28,653 nt of DNA from Mnemiopsis leidyi (GCA_000226015.1 JH152843.1:246094-274746), one strand, 5' to 3'. Shown: positions 1-13,300, numbered from the stretch's first letter. Notes: a model not told the origin generated them from the letters alone. A program made the numbers and translations.

Positions 1-93
1 GTATGAACTGCTGACCTATAGTTGAACTGCTGACATATAGTTGAGCTGCTGATCTATTGTTGAACCGATGACCTATATTTGAACTACTGAAAC
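1..93. repeat. 19-bp tandem repeat, about 4.7 copies
   Basis: Units of about 19 bp with the core TGAACTGCTGACCTATAGT repeat from position 4 to about 92 with a few substitutions per copy. The array is probably cut by the left edge of the window. No coding function is seen. Confidence 0.85.
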
Positions 94-1402
94 TCACACC
101 ATTCATCAACATCCGTTAACTGTATATACGCACGGTTTTTATTCAACAGGACTTTTAATAACTCTTTGTACTCGATATATTTACGTACCTACGTACTGTC
201 TGAATTAGGCATAATTCGTAATCTTTGGGGTTTCTGTAGAAATTATATTGCATTAATTTCTTATTTCTGTAAATGGTTAAGATAGAGGAAAAATTTCATA
301 AGTAAGATCTTGAGACGTTGTCAGGCTTGCCATCACACCAGCAGTTTGTGATTTGTCGCGCGACTTCTCAAAACATGACTGATCATCAGTGTAGTAGCCA
401 GTGCTTTAGTATATGCCGCGGAAATTGTTTCAAGATAATGAACTAAGAAACCAAGCGTAAGGACACCCTCCAATCTGTTTATTCGAGGCTGAGACTCTCG
501 TTAAACAAGAGTCCGGGCTCTGGCGGCACACACCCAAATTTTAAACTTGATCAGACCGACTGGATGAGAATTGCCACTCACGTTACAAGCTAAATATTAC
601 AAGTATCAGAATTAGAGCGGCCGTTTCTCCGCCCCTTTTGTCTTAAGTCATGTTTAAATTTTTCTTATTATATAAAAACGAAAAAGAGAGAGCTCCATTT
701 ATTGCGCTCCAATGTTCCTTTATTTCGATATCAAGTAAGTTTTTAGCTGTTTTGTCGACTTTGTTTGTCTGTTTGACACTGACTCTTAATGACGCTCACT
801 TGATTTGTGACACGTGAGTTTATATTTAAAATCCGCCCTGACCGTGGGATAAAACTCGTGCTTATTTATTTTATAAATTGATTCTCGAACACCACAATTT
901 TCAATTAGGAGCGACAGCGTTTTATCTAGACACGAGTCAGGATCCTAGCACGCTGTCCCTCAGTCTCTTTCTGCACCTTACTTATCTGACAGCAGGTGTT
1001 GATCCCTGTTCAAGTCACTTCAATAAGAACTCTCCCAGATGACGTTCATTCTCCGTTTAATCGGCACTTTGCTGTCACTTTATTAGACCACCCGTCGCTG
1101 GTCGCCATGGAAATTAGTCTCGTCGCTCGTCATGTCTTAATGAACTTGAATATTTATAATGTTCATTTCCTTTTCGGGTCCAAATAACTTAAACTTGTTG
1201 TAGCGAAATAGGTTGAAACAGTTAGGCACGGTTATCGTTGCAGGTTATAAATGAAGTAAACCCATGACCATCAATTGATTGTTTGTTCCATCTAAATATA
1301 GCATCATTGTTCTAATATAAAGTTTTGTTGAAGGTAGTTCCTGGAAACTCTAGACAACCATTACAGTCGTGGTTGGACCTATTTTGCCCTGTGTTTGTCA
1401 AC

Positions 1403-1416
1403 GTTGCCATGGAAAC
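1403..1416 (+). promoter_or_regulatory. RFX X-box-like motif
   Basis: GTTGCCATGGAAAC closely matches the imperfect-palindrome X-box bound by RFX transcription factors (known in animals for ciliary genes). It is seen directly; function is inferred. No coding start was found nearby, so its target is unknown. Confidence 0.3.
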
Positions 1417-4230
1417 TTGAGCGGTCAGATGTTGCTTTAATTAAGTTTGGTGGGAAATACCGCGCTCGACTCAATTACCAGTATAGTAGAAAGACTTGTT
1501 GGCCATGTCCTCGACAACAGTAGTCCAATCATGATATATCAGCGGCAACCACGAGAGAAGTGGGAGTAGCTGGATCCCAGGAAATTGTGCAGAACAAATC
1601 AAGTTATAGGTCTCGTGAAGTCGGGGTAAAGTGGTTTACTATTGTACTGTTATTTACAGACGTAATTTTGTGTCCAACCATCGTATTGTAAAGTTTCTGT
1701 TGTTTAGCTCACTCGGCTCTGCTGAATAGTAAACTTTAAATTAGCCAGTTTAATTAATGAACAATGTTTAAGATTCTTAAGATTCTCGGAAACTTTTTAT
1801 CTACGATTTTTTAGGTTCTGTTTTCTGGTTGGTGTTCCATTCATGAGAATCCGATATTCCATTAAGATAAAATATTATAGCACGCCTTATTTAATTTGAA
1901 CCTCATAATAATATCTTGTAAACGATCGCATCGCTTATCGGAATCCTTGTTTTATAACAGAAGTACAGAGAACAAAAGTAAACATTTACATAAACTGTAG
2001 ACACTGTTCCGTTGGTGGAACTTAATTGGCTATTGACGTTGTTAGTCGAGATTACTCAGATCAAGCTGACAAATGTTCATGGTTTCCTTGACGACCGGTT
2101 GTCAGCCAATTTACAGATCAGAGGACACATGATAGGCTGTCAGACTAACGAGACGACTCACCAGTCCGACCGACAGTGGTGTGTAGTCGATACTTCTTAG
2201 TTCATTACCTGATTGTTGTTACGGATGTGTCTCTCACGGATCGCGAACAGTCCTATCGTCTTATTCGGAGAATTTGCCCTTTTGTCCTATTTTTTATTTT
2301 GAAAACGTATCGCTGTGATAAGAATAATTCATTTTTGGAGTTTTTAAAAAATATTACTGCTCCTTATTGGTTCGTCCGTATCACCTTGACTGTCGACAGA
2401 TTTTGTCATTTTGTGCTCTGGGGCAATTTCAGAATTAACTCTCTAAGACTTTGTTTGATCCAATTGCCGTTTCTCCTCATTTTTGTGTTCAAATTTCCCA
2501 GACTGCGGTCAACTGCTTATCAATATTGTGGTTGAAAAAGTTAGGCTCTCTTTAAAAGATCAATAACATAATACAATTATGCTTTTAAATATCCACAGCA
2601 TAGATTTAAATGCAGTACTATCTTCGAGTTTTAAAAAATATAGTAATATTATCCTAAGTTTAATTGTAATTCTAATTCTTTCTATATAGTTGCCCGTAGT
2701 TTTATAAAATCGTTGAATGGCTGATTGATTAAGAGCAGCAATACTAAATCCATAAGTCACACACTAACGTTATATAATTTACGACGTGTATTGTTTCAAG
2801 TAATATAATTGTCCTATCTACAATAAAATATGCCAGCCTATCGTAACTCAGTCCGCAGGTCGACCGCAGGAAGGTCGTCTCCGCGGTTTGATGCGGAGGT
2901 TTGTAAAACTTTATACAGGTTAACAGAAGTAGTCTAATATCGGCCACCCACCTCTGAGTTTACCTGCCATGTTACAGGTGTGCTGTCTTGTTGCAATCCG
3001 AGCTGAGCGACATAGTTTATTTGTTTTTGTTTGTTGGATGTTATTTGTAAATTGTAAATACTCCAAGCTATTGGATTGATCAAAAGTATGGGTTTTTCTT
3101 AAGATTATAGTTCAAAATTGTTGAAGGAAAGTTACTGGAGAATAATCATCTTTTTGATCGACAATGAGAAAATAAAGAATGCCGACCTATAGAAAGCTCA
3201 ACTCTATCTTTGTCTATTGATTGTCCAGAGATTATTGAGATAGTTAAAGAATAACATTAAAGTTTAATTGAAAAGTAACAATTTACACACTGCACTCTTT
3301 TGTAAATCGAACATTTCATTTAGTATCCCTTTGTTTTGTAATATTAGGATTACTGCGACTGTTTTAACTGGACTTATCAGATCAAGTGAAGAATTTCTGA
3401 TCCCGTCAAAGTTGGAGGCATCAAGGCGCCTCCCTATAATATTTCCATCGCACCGACTTTAAACAGCACCGAAACATGGACTGTAGATCGAGACTAAGTT
3501 TAAATATCACGATACGCTTATAACTCCACTTCTCTACAAGTGTGGCTATACACAGTTGTGAAGTGCCGCCACAAATTGTCTCTTATCTGATATTTTTTAG
3601 ATATATCAAATTAGACATGTAAGTATAAAAACGTGGAGGTTTCACTTATTCGTGCCGTGGGCGTAGGCAGGCTGCGTCTTATCTTTAGTTGTGAGCTGAA
3701 AAACCACTTGACTCAGCTTGCTTTCCTGTGTTTGACCATCTTGAATGGTGTCATGCAGTTCTTTACCATTTTACGTTGGGCTATCAGATTGGAGGATATT
3801 TTAACGTTTTGATATTGCCATGTTTGAAACTACCCTAGGGCTTGAATATAATGACTTATTTATAGCAGATTTAACATATAATTTGACGGTTGGTCATCAT
3901 TCGTTGTTTCATTAACCACCAATCACCATCCATATGGTTTCGAAATTGAATGAAAAATCCATTGAGGGTAGAAAATTAGCAAGCGTCCATTATTCGAAAA
4001 TATGCACGAATTTGTACTTGTTGTTTTCATTCATATCTCATATTGATGTATTGTGAAAGGATAGCTTTAAAACACCCGCTTAAATTTAATCGATCCAGGT
4101 TTAACAATTTGAGTAGAGCTCGACACGCAATTTTTCACCGCGTGCATGTTAGTTATCTGCGACTTTAGCTCCGCTTTTTTCCTTCTTGTCCTGTGTTAAG
4201 GCGTGTCTCGTAGAAATAAAATCGTGTACA

Positions 4231-4281
4231 ACTTCTATTCTTGTTGAACTTCTATTCTTGTAGAACTACTATTCTTGTAGC
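4231..4281. repeat. 17-bp tandem repeat, 3 copies
   Basis: Three adjacent units of the form ACTTCTATTCTTGTTGA, with one or two changes per unit. Confidence 0.8.
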
Positions 4282-5294
4282 GATTCATTCTATTTTGATA
4301 TTGTTTGATGCAATAAAGGACATTTTGTTTTCGTGCTTTTTCACAAACACTGCGCAAAAAAATGATCGTTTTAAACCTTTCCTCTTCTGCCATTTGCTTC
4401 GTATTTTAAGGAACCACTAGCCTGAATATCTTCAGCTCGTTAACAGCAGCCACAGTGTGACACGCCCCACAGAATAATTAGCAATATTTCTCCTCCGCAT
4501 AAGTTTCTCTCGGTGTTGTTATTGACACGTGTACCATAGACACATTGACATATTGACATATTGACACATAGTACATATCATTCAAAGTAAATTGTATTTT
4601 CAATAGACCTATAACGTGTAAAGTGCGTGATTATGAAATATGAATGGTCTATCAAATTTTACGAGAATATCGTTACTGGTCCATCGATCATGATATGTTC
4701 GAGTACTCGGCTGTCAAGCTAAAATATATTTTGTAAAAGTTACAATGCGGAAAATTTTTTGATTTACCAGTTTTTACTCTTACTTAACCTCGTCAGACAT
4801 CTGTTTAGTCATATTTTCTGTGTTCTGGGCTATTTACCCTTCAAACATTGGACTGGATGCATGTTTGCAGATAGCATTGTTCAAATCATGAAGTATCGGC
4901 ACTGTACTGGCCAATGATGTTATGGTTTATATATATATACATATGGTGGATAGCACGTCCCGGACACGCTGGACCAGGAATCTTAGGAATTAGGAGCTGC
5001 AGTGTGCCCTAGTTGGTTCCTAGTCCGTAACACGAAAATAGCTGACAAATTAAAACGTGTTTTATTGTAACAGTGTTGTCCCAACATAATTCTTAACTTC
5101 ACGGCTTATTTCACATAAGACCGTGAAGACTGTAGAGGAGAGCGTGCAATGCATTGCGTGCTGCCCGGCGCGGCATTGCGCCCCGAAACTTTGAACTTCG
5201 TTACATAGATTTGTTCATTTTGAACGTTGACTAATTCCATTTTGAGTTGTTTGATTGCTTATTTCAAATTCTTACTAAATAACTTAATTATAAG

Positions 5295-5438
5295 GTGCGG
5301 TCGGTGTATGACATACTTACGGACAAGAACAACATCATCATAGCGAGTTTTCCTGGGGAGTTCGATAAAAACGTCTACTCTCAACGCAGAACTCAGCGTA
5401 AGTTAACTTTCTTGCTTACTTACGACGCAGAACTCAGC
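5295..5438 (+). other. Candidate coding exon with duplicated splice donors, unidentified
   Basis: After the acceptor-like TTATAAG the frame GTG CGG TCG GTG TAT is open and protein-like, reading VRSVYDILTDK, then NIIIASFPGEF, to SQRRTQ. A consensus donor CGTAAGT follows at 5398. The exon end and donor are repeated 41 bp downstream. Reading on to the second donor (exon end 5438) stays open and ends in phase 0. That could join the open segment starting at 6031. The antisense strand is also partly open here, so strand and coding status are uncertain. No family was recognised. Confidence 0.3.
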
Positions 5439-5547
5439 GTAAGTTAACTTTTTAGCTTACTCACAATGCAGAACTCAGCGTAAGTTAACTTTTTAGCTTA
5501 CTCACAACGCAAAACTCAACCTTGGTTAGATTTCTTGCTAACTTTAA
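5384..5547. repeat. 41-bp tandem repeat, about 4 copies, each with a donor-like site
   Basis: Units beginning ACGCAGAACTCAGCGTAAGT recur at 5384, 5425, 5466 and 5507. The first three are nearly identical; the fourth is degenerate and has lost the GTAAGT. Each of the first three carries CAGCGTAAGTTAAC, a near-perfect 5' splice-site sequence. Confidence 0.85.
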
Positions 5548-6030
5548 TTTGTGATTTTTCAATGGTCTATTTCTTCTCATGTCACATCATCAATGCTTTG
5601 GAATTTGCTAGAATGGAAAAGATTCATCGATTTATTCACGACGATATTTCGCATACAAACTTAAAAATGGGGAAGATTTATAGAAATTTTCATTTGATGA
5701 ACTACGCGTTCAAATGAATTCACGCACATTGAGACTGGATACCAAATTTAAGATGTTAAGACAGAAAATATTAAAAGGGCACTGCTTAGCACCCGTTCAT
5801 CGATTGAGCAATTGTGGTTAAAATATTTAGCATGACTGAAATATTTCTTATCTTTCTCAAAGTCTGACACCGTTTTTTAGCGATCCATTTTAAATCGCGT
5901 TCAAATGGTTAAACTATGTAACCACCACAACATTTCAAATTATTCACCCATTGAAAGAAACTAACATATTCTGATTCGCACGATGGACACAATTCTTGGC
6001 TGTCAATCAAAGGGATGAGGCCTGTTAAAG

Positions 6031-6175
6031 CACAGTCACGCTGCTGCGTCTTTGTTCGGACTCATTGTTCGGGACGACTCTGGACATGTACTGATATCGG
6101 GAGATAGTATCGTGTTTAAACTCCATACAATGCTTCCTCGTGAAGTTGTCCGGCCGCTGTTTGATCGAGCTCCGC
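6031..6175 (+). other. Candidate coding segment, unidentified
   Basis: Downstream of GTTAAAG the plus frame is open and protein-like (SLFGLIVRDDSGHVLISGD, then LPREVVRPLFDRAPLLVI) and stays open past 6175. An in-frame stop at 6014-6016 lies just upstream, so an intron boundary or start inside the segment would be needed. The minus strand is also open over the same bases, as a Ser/Thr-rich frame. A possible terminal segment at 6333-6374 (VIEQEVGIEIVLA then stop) follows an acceptor-like TTGTTTAG. No domain was recognised. The segment may be a remnant of a gene or chance. Confidence 0.25.
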
Positions 6176-6439
6176 TATTAGTCATTACGTACCGCTGGTG
6201 TTTTGTTGTGCTTGTTACTATAGAAGTAGACCGAAGTAGTACAAAAATTGAAGATATCATCCGAGTTTTTTGTTTCTTTATTTGTTTTTAGAAGACGTAG
6301 CTTTAGCTGTTGTTGTTTAGGTGATTGAACAAGAAGTTGGAATTGAGATTGTGTTGGCCTAGGTTTGCTTATGCTCAATAATATGTTGCTTACGTTGATG
6401 TATGGAAAATTTGAAGTTTGGTTGGAGAACAAGCGGCAG

Positions 6440-7084
6440 AAAAGTATGAGCAGTAAGTTTTACCCAAACTCAGTGATCATACTCTTGTCTCGACAATAGA
6501 TACCGGAGGGGATTATAGTTGCACTTTGTTTGTTCTCAAATCACGATTCACGATAGGTAATTCATCATTCCGATAGAAGCATCTGCATTCGTGCCAGGGT
6601 TTAGAGATTACATTCTTAAAAGTTGAAACAAAAGTTGAAATTTGTCTGAGTATCTGATTTTCGTGCATAGGCAACTTGGAACATCGCACAACCTGGCTTA
6701 GTACTATGACTTAGGATATTCCGACTTTTCCTGTGCAGCGGCCAGAAATAGCAATCTAGATAACCATGGTAACATACTGTTAAATTCATTACAGTCATAC
6801 CATGAATTAGATTTCTTACTTAATCTTGGTTCAAGCTCAGCCGTAAAACTTAAAAGATCTCTGCTTTATCGTCAACGCAAGATATGGGCTTATCCTGGAC
6901 TCAAAACCATATGTTTGTTTGGCATTGTGCCAAAAAATGTCGCACCCCACGTATCTTGGATGAAGCTTCGTGAAATAGTGGCCGTAGTCTCGTGCTCTCT
7001 GCCTATAGATAATGTTATATGTGAAAGATATCAGTCATGCATGTCTTGATTGTATCCTTCATTGGGACACCTTGCCCGCTACAC
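6440..7084. other. Non-coding stretch upstream of the kinase gene
   Basis: No convincing open frame is seen. An imperfect X-box-like palindrome, ATAACCATGGTAAC, lies at 6760-6773, about 590 bases before the kinase-gene start codon. Confidence 0.4.
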
Positions 7085-7260
7085 CAGTCAGCAATTTGTC
7101 TCCTAACTATCACGTGACTACCCCAGGACGTTCTCATTGGTCAATCGGCTAAGATGTTCTGCAATTGTAATCGCAGCAGTCGACGTACTAAATACTATTT
7201 AGCTTTAAGTTCAATCAATCAAGTAAGGTACGCTTCGACCACGTGGTTTATTTTGGCCAA
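7085..7260 (+). promoter_or_regulatory. Possible promoter region of the DCLK-like kinase gene
   Basis: Just upstream of the first coding exon are two CACGTG E-boxes (7111-7116 and 7240-7245) and an inverted CCAAT box in CATTGGTCAAT around 7135-7145. The motifs are visible; promoter activity and the transcription start are inferred. No strong TATA box was picked out. Confidence 0.3.
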
Positions 7261-7360
7261 CTGCTAGGCACATCAGGTTACTAAGTGGAAATGAATTTTT
7301 ACTCTCAATGTTTTGCGGTAGAATTGTTCATACTGCGTCCATATATTTTGTGTTGCTGAA

Positions 7361-10300
7361 ATGCCTTCCAGACCAAATTTTAGAATCGACTCTGCCCACC
7401 CTTTCAGGGTTATTCCTGAGAAGTATGCAGGTAAGAGAAGAAATATTCGGAGTTGATCTAACTAGACGCGCCGAGCCGGTCGCGAGAAAAATTTTCAGTT
7501 TCACATCGTAGTCTTATCACGTCTACCCTAACAATAATAACTAAACAAAGGAGTCACCTAGAATTTCAGTAGGTTGCACAAAAGAAGAGATCGCACGTTT
7601 CGCGCTCCTCGACCCTCTGTCACCCCCACATCTCACTCACCAACCTCTCCTTAAACCCGCCAAATCCTCCATCAAAACTTCCCCCTCACAACCCGACCTT
7701 CATGTCACTTTCCGCATCACCAATCGTCAGAAACGGAGACGCTCTAAGAAGCGTAGGTCACGTGAGTTCCCATTTTCGAAACATTTCTGTTTCAGTAATT
7801 TGAACATGAAGTTACCATTCGGCCGCTTGAATATCATTTTACGTTCTATTTCTGTTCTGTTTTCAATTCTCTGTCACGTCACCCACATCTTGCTTTTTCA
7901 CCGGGCGGGTAGGTACCGTAAATATGATTTTTTTAAATTTATTAGCTGATCTAGAAAATTATATTTATACTGTTTTTCCTTGTTGGCAATTAAAAGCAAT
8001 TCAAGATATGTACTTTCCTAAGTTTGGAAACTGACCGTCCTCTAACCAGGTTTCCCTGCAGCAAAAGGAGCGTACCAGAGAGTCCCGCCCCCGTCTCACC
8101 GCCTTCCTGCCATGTCCAAAAGTTCTACTACTCGGCTTCCGCCTATATCTGGTGCTTTATATTTTTAGAGTATTGTTAACCAGTATATTGTTTTTCAGAG
8201 TATTGTTTTATTTAAAATGTTTGGGTTAATGTTTTATGAAATCATGATCTTGAATAAGCCCTGATTGTTAATCCCTACAGGAGGCTGGGACAATAGTTCA
8301 GATGGTCGAAGTAGCGGTTCTGATATTATGCAGCGCCGGGTCGGATACGAGCGGCAAATGAAACGGGAATACAACGCCAGACATTCCAACCGTATGAACA
8401 AACTCTCTGACGAATCTGCCATGGAGGTTGGTTCTAAATCTAGATAAATTGTAAATTTGTTTGGTTTTGAACGCTTTATATCAACATCTAGTGCCCTTTC
8501 GGTGAGACTGTATGGTTTGTCTTGGCAAATTTGATTTAATTTTCAATTTACACCATTGCAAATTGCTGGCAGTAAATAACTGATCAAATGACAAAATGTT
8601 TCAGGTATCTGATATCCTCTACTCCCACGAACGACAAAGACGAGCTGATCATCAGATCCGGCTGGAGCGAAGACAAAAGTTGGCTTTAAAGCACCTTCAA
8701 GATCAAGAACACAGATTGTAAGCCATTAAATATTTCTTTTTGTGCTTACTTGTTAATTATCTCAGCGCTAAGTCTTTAAAAATATCAAAACATGATATAG
8801 TTACCAAAATTTCAGAGCCTTACTTTGACTACTTCGCCTTTTTTAATTTTGACCTACTAGGTATTTAAATTTGGGCAGGCTATAATAATAATGACTAATG
8901 AGACTATTGCAGTTCATGATATCTTGCTCAATCTGACACACTTCCACTGACCATATGTGTACAACTTCCTCTTAATGAGATTTTCTGGAGAAATATGAAA
9001 ATTGCACGTTATCGTTATTGGGCAATCTACATGGAGGGCAGCTGCAAAATGTGCCCATTATTCCCTGAATGGAAGCAATAAACCTTTATCATCATCAGCA
9101 GACGTCTACAGCTCACTATAATACTGTACTAGTACTATATAATATCTGCACCCTACCGTTTAAATGTATGAGGTACCGGGCAGCACTGCTCTAGGCAATG
9201 TTAATGGCTGACCTATCCAAGGATATTCCTTCTATTTTAGTATTCTCACTTATCTGCTATATAAGTATAAAAAGAGAAATGATGTTAATTAATAACGTTG
9301 ACTATGTCGTATTCTTTTCAATCCCCAAGTCACGTAATTTGATAGATGATATAAGAGTTAATTATTGTTCTGATTTCAGGCACCAAGCTTACAAACCAGC
9401 CGAGAAATTACGATCAGAAAAGCGCTTTCCGAAAAAGTTGTAAGTTGATATTTGAAATTTTTGTAAATTTTCCGTAGGTTATTCACATTGATGCCAACAG
9501 GGCACAATAAATTTGATCAGCATGGTCCCTACATTTAATTATTGTGTTAGATCTTTTCTCAACTTTAAATTAAATTTCTAGTCACAACTGTAGACTTATA
9601 GGGTCCAAAACGTTTAGAAATCCTACTCTTGCATCAGGTTTTGGGCTGCTTCTTGGGACTTTTATCAAATTAAGAAAGTCTAGGCTTCCTCAATTATTTT
9701 ATGAAGATAAAGTATTGAGACAGATGTAATTGGGAGTTCTCCATCAGGAATGACAAAGTACGGGTTGGAAGGCCGCAAGGTTCAGAATACCACCAAAATG
9801 TCGTCAGCTTGTTCACCAATCCTCGCGGAAAACTTCCTAACTCCTTGCACCATCACTCTGTTTTACCAAGTGTTGGAAAAGAAAAGAAACTAGAGAAACC
9901 TAGCATGATACCTATTTGTGTAAGTACATATTTGTAAGTACATATTTGTAAGTACTACTACTATGTAGTATGTACTGTAATTACCTACTATCTTCAGTAT
10001 ATTGTAAGTTCACTTACATCACACTGCATCTCTGTATGTGATAGGAATATCTGATGGGGATGTCGGGTTAATGATCCATCATCTTTTTAAACTGATTCAA
10101 AATATCTATTTAGTCCTTTTTAACAGTTTTCATAACTCCAGATTCTAATGCAAGACAACGTGCCGACCAACAAACAAAACGAAGAAAAGAAGACTCTTCT
10201 AAAGTTTCCCAAATTCCTGTCAGGGCTCCCATTCCATCTATTAATAAGAGGACTGCTTTGCAACCAGAAATTATCAGAGAGGTACTATCTTTATTGAAGC

Positions 10301-13300
10301 AGTAATAAGTCTAGATGTTTTATTTACCCGCTGATTTATTGTTCAAGCTACCTAGACCTTTCTACAATTTTTTTAAGCCAGAAAAAATTGTTCGAGACAG
10401 GACCACTTCAATGTTTTGGTACTTAACGCGAGATAAATTTTCGCTGTATCTCTAGTTTAATTATAGATCCCGTGAACATTCGAACACCAACATTTTGTCA
10501 CGTTGATGTGCTCAGTAGGTACCCTGTACGACGTACCCACGCGTGGGAGCTGGGTAGCGGCTTGGGTTACATCAGTTACAGGCCTAGAGAGAATATAATC
10601 CATCGATTGTAATGCGATCACAATTTGATTTACGATTTTAAATAAGTTTTATGGAACATGGACGGCGGAGGCTGGGGTAGGGGATATTTTAGCCTAAGTT
10701 GCTGTGTGCTAAAACGTCTGGCGCCCCATAAACTTTTGTATTGTAAGTTGCGCGCAAAGTCTTTTCGGCGGCGTTGCCATGGCGATATTCCCAAAAATAG
10801 TTGTTCCGGTGTTTACTTGGACGTAAAGTGTTCCATGCGGTAGAGATATATATATTACGTCAGTAGATAAGTGCTCGAACTTATCGATAACACTAATATC
10901 GGAAACATACAATTGCAGTGTTGCACGTCAAAAATTCTCACATATTTTAACCGGCCATAAAGTGGAAGATACACGGCACCGCATTTTTTCCGAAACGAAC
11001 TTAAGTCAAGCATAGATTTCGAAACGAACTGTGAATCAAAAACTTTGTAGCCACGAATTGACTCAACCGAGTAATATCGCTCCACACATAACACTTTTTA
11101 CCGTTTTAGGTTGACGGCGGCTCGCACACTCCTCGATCTCACTTATCAGTTGCATCTTCTTTGCATCCTGCATCCTCTGTTCACACGGCTACACCAGATC
11201 TTATCGAACAGACAAATCTCCCTCTGTCTGGTAGGCCAGCTCAAGAACCTAGAACTCCTGTACCTCCACCTATCGAGATTATAAAGGAACCGATATCAAC
11301 TCCTGCTAAACGTCCATCAACTCCAATCGCCAAACCCACTACTACTAGTTCCAGCAAAGTGTCAGTTACTTCTGGAGTGGAAAGTCTGGTTGAAGAAATT
11401 GAAGAAAAGCCAGAAGATGACACGATGCAGATATTCCATACTCCTCAGCCTAATGAAGACCTGGGGTACGACAGCCCTAAACCCACCCCCAAACATCCCA
11501 AGCTTTCTTCTTACGAGGTGAGTTTTCACTTTACATCTTGCATGTCTGATTTTACATATCACGATAGGACCTCCTACCCAAAAGTCTCTATATGAGATGG
11601 CAATTGGCAAAGTTACTTCTTATTTTCAGGCTGATGATGATATCAAAATGCCAGCCAAATTGACCCAGAGAGACAGTGGGTTGGCTGACAGTATCGAGCC
11701 CGACTCGACTGAGAGTAGAAGACAGAGCGTAACTCCAGATGTTAGAGCTAGCTCACCCGACATCGTTATTGAACCAGAACGGGTAAAGTTGCTATTGATA
11801 GTTCTGATTTGTCGATGCCAATGGACGTCAGAATTCTTGGGGAGGTGTCAGAAATCAATTCTACCACGTGACAGCATTTCTCGAAATTGATTGGCAGTGT
11901 CTGATTCCTCATTGGTCAATCTTTGTCACATGATAACTAACATTTCCGACTCCTCCTCTAGAATTCTGACGTCTATTTATTAGGTTTTCTCATTAGAGTT
12001 TAAACTATTTTTGCCTCATTTAGAATCAAAATCTCATTTTAAGTGTTTCAAACTTCAGGAGCCGAGTGTTTCCACCAAGTTGGATCCAGTAACTGAGGAA
12101 ACAGAAACTGAATCTCCGCCAGTCATCGAGGAATTCAAGTTCAAGCCGATGTTGGAGATTTTCAAACCTAAATCTGAGACGGTTTTCAAAAACACATTTT
12201 TACTCGGTCAGACTCTTGGCGACGGAAACTTTGCGATTGTTAAAACTGCAATTGAAAAGTCGACTAAGAATGGAGTTGCAATAAAGATTATTGATAAAGA
12301 AAAACTGAAGGGCAAAGAAGGGATGATGATAAACGAGATTAGGATAATGAGAAAATTAGAGCACGATCATTGCGTCAAATTGGTGAGTTTTCAGATTGTA
12401 AGTAAGTAAGTGATAAGACTACGATTTCAAAATTTACTCCATTTTTCGGTTTTACAAGAACAAATATAAGATGTCTCTTTAATTCAGTCTGTCATCCTCA
12501 CGCTAATACACACTTTCTCTCTTCAGTACGATATTTATGAGAGTGAGCCTCATATTTACCTCGTAACTGAGCTGGTTAGAGATGGCGATCTATTTGACTG
12601 TATCGTAAAAAACCGCTGTTTCGCTGAACATGTTGTCCGGGGAATGATGGTTGACATGGTCTCAGCTCTAGAATACATGCACTCTCGGTCCATCGTACAT
12701 CGGGACATAAAACCGGAGAATATTCTAGTAAATCGGGTGTCAGAGAGGTACCGATTAAAATTGGGAGATTTCGGACTATCCATGGTTGTGAAGGAGCCGA
12801 TTTTCACTATTTGTGGGACTCCCACTTACATCGCACCGGAAATACTCGTCGAGTGCGGGTGAGTGATACTATCAATAAATACCTATTATTAATGGAGCAA
12901 TTGTACTGCACTTCTCTGTTTATAAATGATAAAACACTAAATGCCAGTACACAAATATCGGTTTTTTCTTACTTCTAATGTACACTCTGCTTCAGATACG
13001 GCCTGGAAATTGATATGTGGGCTATTGGAGTTATCAATTATATTCTCTTGTGTGGTTTTCCACCATTTAGAAGCAAAAACAAGGACCAAGAGGAGCTCTT
13101 TTCTTTGATTATGGCCGGAGAGTTCAGATTTATCAGCCCATATTGGGATAAGATAAGCCATGGGGCCAAGGTATAGTTTTTTATCGTCGATACTGACTAA
13201 CAATACCAAATAATATTTTGAAATATATATATACATTTTTGAAATATATTTTGCTTCTGTAATGACAAATCAAATTTAGCACTTGCTGAAAGGTTACTTT

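Larger units (their letters stand above)
94..5290. other. Long stretch without a supportable gene
   Basis: About 5.2 kb of AT-rich sequence. Open frames are short (62-119 codons), T-rich and lack a recognisable domain or a chain of phase-compatible splice sites. Visible contents are an RFX X-box-like site at 1403-1416, a 17-bp repeat at 4231-4281, an 8-bp repeat ATTGACAT x3 near 4543-4566, an AT microsatellite near 4929-4942 and a 12-bp palindrome GCAATGCATTGC at 5146-5157. It could be intergenic, or a long intron of a gene whose exons lie near 5.3-6.7 kb. Confidence 0.5.

Noticed and set aside
2012-2535. Overlapping open frames of 62 and 119 codons on the plus strand
   Set aside because: T-rich and hydrophobic by composition, no recognisable motif, no supporting splice sites or homologous pattern; likely chance in AT-rich DNA.
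9198-9443. 81-codon open frame on the plus strand
   Set aside because: It begins in an intron and only its end is real coding sequence (kinase exon 6, 9380-9439).
10114-10140. Alternative acceptors for kinase exon 8 at 10128 (AACAG) and 10143 (CCAG)
   Set aside because: Both require an incoming phase that the strong exon 7 donor does not supply; the TATTTAG acceptor before 10114 restores the frame.
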